Source of the DNA: Tannerella sp.
GTDB lineage: Bacteria > Bacteroidota > Bacteroidia > Bacteroidales > Tannerellaceae
DNA length: 5,057 nt
NCBI GenBank assembly: GCA_031268395.1
Contig: JAIRXI010000006.1
Span: 1 to 5,057 of the forward strand
Direction: 5' to 3'
Below are positions 4,087-5,057 of this stretch, piece by piece. Within the stretch, counting starts at the first letter, position 1; each line of letters starts with the position of its first letter. The translations under genes and the position numbers were made by a program. The notes beneath the pieces were generated by a model, which saw nothing but the letters and a program-made list of their open reading frames with translations, was not told the origin of the DNA and ran no database searches.

Positions 4087-5057
4087 ATGAAACGGATAAT
4101 CATCCCCATAACGGTCGCCTTCGCCCTGTTCTGCGTCTGCGGAGAGGCGGGTGCGGAAGACAGGCCGGAAACCGTCGAAGGAATCACGCCGGAAAATTAT
4201 CCGCGCGTGGACGGCTCCACCTCCACCGAGCCGCTGAACACCCTGATCGCCTGCAAACTGCTGGGCTGGCAGTACGAATGGAGGCCCTTCCTGGCCGGCA
4301 ACGGCGTCTGGCAGCTGCTGCCCCGCGGGGAAACGATGCCGGAAGACTTCTTCGGCAACCGGGTAAAGACGTCCCAGACCCACAATGCTTTTCTCAACCT
4401 GATTGACGGAGGGGCGGACATCGTCCTTTCGGCGCGGAAAATGTCGGACGAAGAGCGGGCGTATGCCGAAAGCGCGGACGTCGAGGTGATCGAAACGCCC
4501 GTCGCCCTGGACGCGCTCGACTTCCTTGTCAACAGTCAGAATCCCGTCCGGTCGCTCACCGCGGCGCAGGTGCGCGACATCTACCTGCGGAACCTGGTCA
4601 ACTGGCGCGAAGCCGGCGGCGCGGACGGGGACATCCGGCCGTTTATCCGCAACCCGCAGTCGGGCAGTCAGGAAATGATGAAGGAGATTGTCATGAACCG
4701 CGCCGGGATGCCCGACTGGGAGGCGGGCTTCGACGACGACGTCCTCCCGACCATGGCGCTCGTCTACCGCGAAGTAGCGGACAATCTCCACGGAATATGC
4801 TTCACGCCGCACTATTACAGGGAATACATCATCCGCGACGCCGTGGGAGCCGACCGGACGAAAACCGTCGCGATCGAAGGCGTGTATCCCGACGCACGCT
4901 CGATCGGGGACAAAACCTACCCGTTTGTCGCCCCCGTGTATGCCGTCGTCCGCGCCGACGCCGACCGCCTGTCCATGACCGGCCGACTGTACGACTGGCT
5001 TCGGACGGAAGCGGGAAAGGCCGTCATTGCCGAAAGCGGGTATGTTCCGACGGAGGC
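4087..5057 (+). CDS. Secreted PstS-like substrate-binding protein (partial, 3' end outside window)
   Basis: The frame starts at ATG 4087 behind an A-rich stretch and stays open to the window edge, giving 323 residues plus a partial codon. The N-terminus has a basic MKR start, a hydrophobic core (4-18) and an AGA site for signal peptidase I after residue 23. A Cys lies nearby, but the residue before it does not fit a standard lipobox. The mature part resembles the phosphate-binding PstS group (PBP-like domain): DGSTSTEP (42-49, anion-binding Ser/Thr loop), NAFLNLIDGGADIVLSARKMS (100-120, where this family reads out a bound-ligand strand), RNPQSGSQEMM (188-198, second ligand loop) and PFVAPVYAVVRA (279-290). 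It would bind phosphate or a similar anion in the periplasm. No permease or ATPase gene is visible, so whether it serves an ABC transporter, sensing or surface anchoring is open. An internal PstS-type repeat or extra C-terminal domain beyond the window cannot be excluded. Confidence 0.85.
   Translation, partial: MKRIIIPITVAFALFCVCGEAGAEDRPETVEGITPENYPRVDGSTSTEPLNTLIACKLLGWQYEWRPFLAGNGVWQLLPRGETMPEDFFGNRVKTSQTHNAFLNLIDGGADIVLSARKMSDEERAYAESADVEVIETPVALDALDFLVNSQNPVRSLTAAQVRDIYLRNLVNWREAGGADGDIRPFIRNPQSGSQEMMKEIVMNRAGMPDWEAGFDDDVLPTMALVYREVADNLHGICFTPHYYREYIIRDAVGADRTKTVAIEGVYPDARSIGDKTYPFVAPVYAVVRADADRLSMTGRLYDWLRTEAGKAVIAESGYVPTE

Noticed and set aside
3988..4812. Minus-strand open frame of 274 codons opposite the PstS-like gene
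   Set aside because: Antisense shadow of a protein with a signal peptide and PstS-type ligand loops; it also runs through the promoter region.

Overview
The window most likely comes from a Bacteroidota chromosome, and the high GC content of the genes suggests something near Alistipes (Rikenellaceae). The support is two upstream sites matching the Bacteroidota-type promoter (TTTG ... TAnnTTTG), A-rich start regions with little Shine-Dalgarno, and protein types common in gut Bacteroidales. The genus is a guess.

Layout. Positions 23-95 hold a tRNA-Gly(UCC) followed by an intrinsic terminator (106-139). Positions 140-461 hold no conventional gene. Instead they contain a long nested inverted repeat (about 177-455) with an AT-rich centre. 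Its outer arms look like two diverged copies of one short coding segment facing away from each other. From 3773 down to 462 three genes lie on the minus strand and may form one transcription unit: a SorE-type zinc-dependent sugar-phosphate dehydrogenase, a class II aldolase/adducin protein with two tandem domains, and a lipoate-protein ligase. A good promoter lies upstream of the first gene. An 81-base gap with a strong hairpin separates genes 1 and 2, and only 9 bases separate genes 2 and 3. The region 3774-4086 is a divergent intergenic region with promoters on both strands, a small upstream ORF and a heptamer repeat tract. From 4087 to the window end, on the plus strand, is the start of a secreted PstS-like substrate-binding protein, cut off by the window edge.

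How the genes fit together. The dehydrogenase and aldolase plausibly act in one sugar- or polyol-phosphate pathway, with the dehydrogenase interconverting a ketose phosphate and a polyol phosphate and the aldolase cleaving a sugar phosphate. No kinase, transporter or regulator lies in the window to fix the substrate. The lipoate ligase attaches lipoate to 2-oxoacid dehydrogenase or glycine-cleavage subunits and has no evident pathway link to its neighbours. The PstS-like protein would bind phosphate or another anion in the periplasm.

The least explained parts are the inverted repeat with its coding-like arms, the degenerate second aldolase domain, and the terminator-like hairpin that points against the operon.
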